Assembly (NCBI GenBank): GCA_014898415.1
Contig: RCTD01000003.1
Span: 744,001 to 808,000, forward strand
DNA length: 64,000 bases
Direction: 5' to 3'
Source: Stromatinia cepivora
Lineage: Eukaryota; Ascomycota; Leotiomycetes; Helotiales; Sclerotiniaceae
Positions 63,455 to 64,000 of this stretch are shown here, in pieces (within the stretch, counting starts at the first letter, position 1; each line of letters opens with the position of its first letter). The translations under genes and the position numbers were made by a program. The notes beneath the pieces were generated by a model. The model was not told the origin of the DNA. It did not search any database and saw only the letters and a program-made list of their open reading frames with translations.

Positions 63455-63751
63455 ATATATATCTGATTAATCTTTATTATTCAAATCAATAGATTTTATT
63501 ATTAAATGAAAAATAAAGATTAATAAAGGAATAATATATTATTGTTATTGGAATTTAATAGATATAATATACAAAGATAATTTTAAAATATTATTTTCAA
63601 ATATATTATATATATCAGGGTTAGAAGTAAATTTGTTATTAGAAAAAAGGATTTGCGAAATAGAGTTGTAAGGGGAATTCAATTCTTATTATATATATTT
63701 TAAGAAGGATAATAAAAAAATTATTTGTATTAGAATACAAAATGGAATATA
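63455..63751 (+). pseudogene. B2 internal fragment (gag-pre-integrase region)
   Basis: Collinear with B1 about 45545-45840, including the LLSNILYISKLKINLLSEK-type block near 63590-63650. It shows that B2 continues on the far side of E. Confidence 0.8.
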
Positions 63752-64000
63752 TATTAACTTTTGGTGCAGGAAGTAGTAGTATTGTTGACTATATAGATTG
63801 AACTAAGGATCTATAATTCTAATAGGAATAGAATTAAGATTATTCCTAAATATGATTTATACATTATTATAATCATATAACCTCAATTCTAATCCTATAA
63901 TGGCCTTATTTCCAATACTTTTTTATTAAAAATATTCTATTCGATCCTCCTAAACTATTAATCCTAATATTTTCTTGAATCTTTCGAAAACAATCCTTAC
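63752..64000 (-). mobile_element. Ty1/copia element B3, reversed, entering at the right edge
   Basis: The 3' LTR on the minus strand occupies 63752-63917 (166 bp, reverse complement of the B LTR). It is followed by the reversed end of RNase H (minus strand reads RIVFEKFKKILGL again at about 63960-64000). The rest of the element is outside the window. It is inserted in B2. Confidence 0.88.

Larger units (their letters stand above)
30462..63751 (+). mobile_element. Ty1/copia element B2, split by element E and cut by B3
   Basis: The 5' LTR is 30462-30627. Internal gag sequence runs to 32034, then element E (32035-63454) intervenes, and B2 resumes at 63455-63751 exactly where the intact B1 copy predicts (continuing at B1 position about 45545). 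It is then interrupted by the reversed B3 at 63752. It is inserted in A2 after TTTTA (30457-30461). The remaining part of B2 lies outside the window. Confidence 0.88.
22520..64000 (+). mobile_element. Ty1/copia element A2, outermost retrotransposon (right end outside window)
   Basis: Its 5' LTR is 22520-22829. Internal sequence continues to 23516, resumes after element C at 30313-30461, and is then interrupted by B2, which still has not ended at the window edge. These pieces align collinearly with element A1 (49098-49930 region). The target duplication should be TGTAT (22515-22519). Only the leader region of A2 is visible here. Confidence 0.85.

Noticed and set aside
22520..64000. Mitochondrial DNA insertion as the cause of high AT
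   Set aside because: No mitochondrial genes or tRNAs are seen, while LTRs, target duplications and retroelement domains account for the sequence.

Overview
This window is nuclear DNA from a filamentous ascomycete. The genes have several short (50-76 bp) spliceosomal introns with GT/AG ends and CTGAC/CTAAC-like branch points, a tRNA gene has an intron, and the repeats show C-to-T/G-to-A decay typical of repeat-induced point mutation (RIP). The protein sequences suggest Leotiomycetes, possibly Sclerotiniaceae (Botrytis/Sclerotinia/Monilinia relatives). That taxonomic step is inference from remembered similarity, not from a search.

Region 1, about 1-12,100, is gene-rich with normal base composition. 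It holds a partial conserved gene (1-609, minus), the ribosome-biogenesis factor RRP14/SURF6 (1770-3527, plus), a Mutator-like non-autonomous element split by a solo LTR (3831-4857), the Golgi PI4P effector VPS74/GOLPH3 (6073-7331, minus), mitochondrial acyl carrier protein (8073-8709, minus), the 23-kDa TYKY/NDUFS8 subunit of complex I (9095-9996, plus) and a conserved low-complexity hypothetical protein (10988-12052, minus). ACP and NDUFS8 both work in respiratory complex I and are divergently transcribed from a shared 385-bp promoter.

Region 2, about 12,100-22,400, is gene-poor. It contains simple repeats and minisatellites, two inverted copies of one decayed repeat (about 14.6-15.1 and 19.0-19.7 kb), a frameshifted alpha/beta-hydrolase pseudogene (16710-17513), an intron-containing tRNA-Gly(GCC) gene (17689-17795), a decayed coding remnant (18283-18621), one or two small possible genes near 20.3-21.1 kb and a GC-rich island near 21.8-22.05 kb.

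Region 3, 22,395 to the window end, is one very AT-rich block made entirely of nested transposons, and its layers can be peeled base by base. A Mutator-like element (F2) is interrupted by copia element A2 (5' LTR at 22520). A2 is interrupted by copia C (23517-30307, minus) and by copia B2 (from 30462). B2 is interrupted by a large Ty3/gypsy element E (32035-63454, minus) and by a reversed copia B3 (from 63752). E is interrupted by chromodomain gypsy D (32181-38622, plus, inside one LTR of E) and by copia B1 (43988-57740, plus). B1 is interrupted by copia A1 (48789-57077, plus). Paired LTRs have equal lengths (309/309, 166/166, 347/347, 292/292) and most elements have perfect 5-bp target duplications. 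All the polyproteins are broken by stops, mostly where CAA/CAG became TAA/TAG, and by lost catalytic residues, so no element looks autonomous. Two elements also carry coding-looking sequence beyond gag-pol: an antisense membrane-protein-like ORF in A1, and about 3.7 kb downstream of integrase in E. These are the least explained parts of the window.
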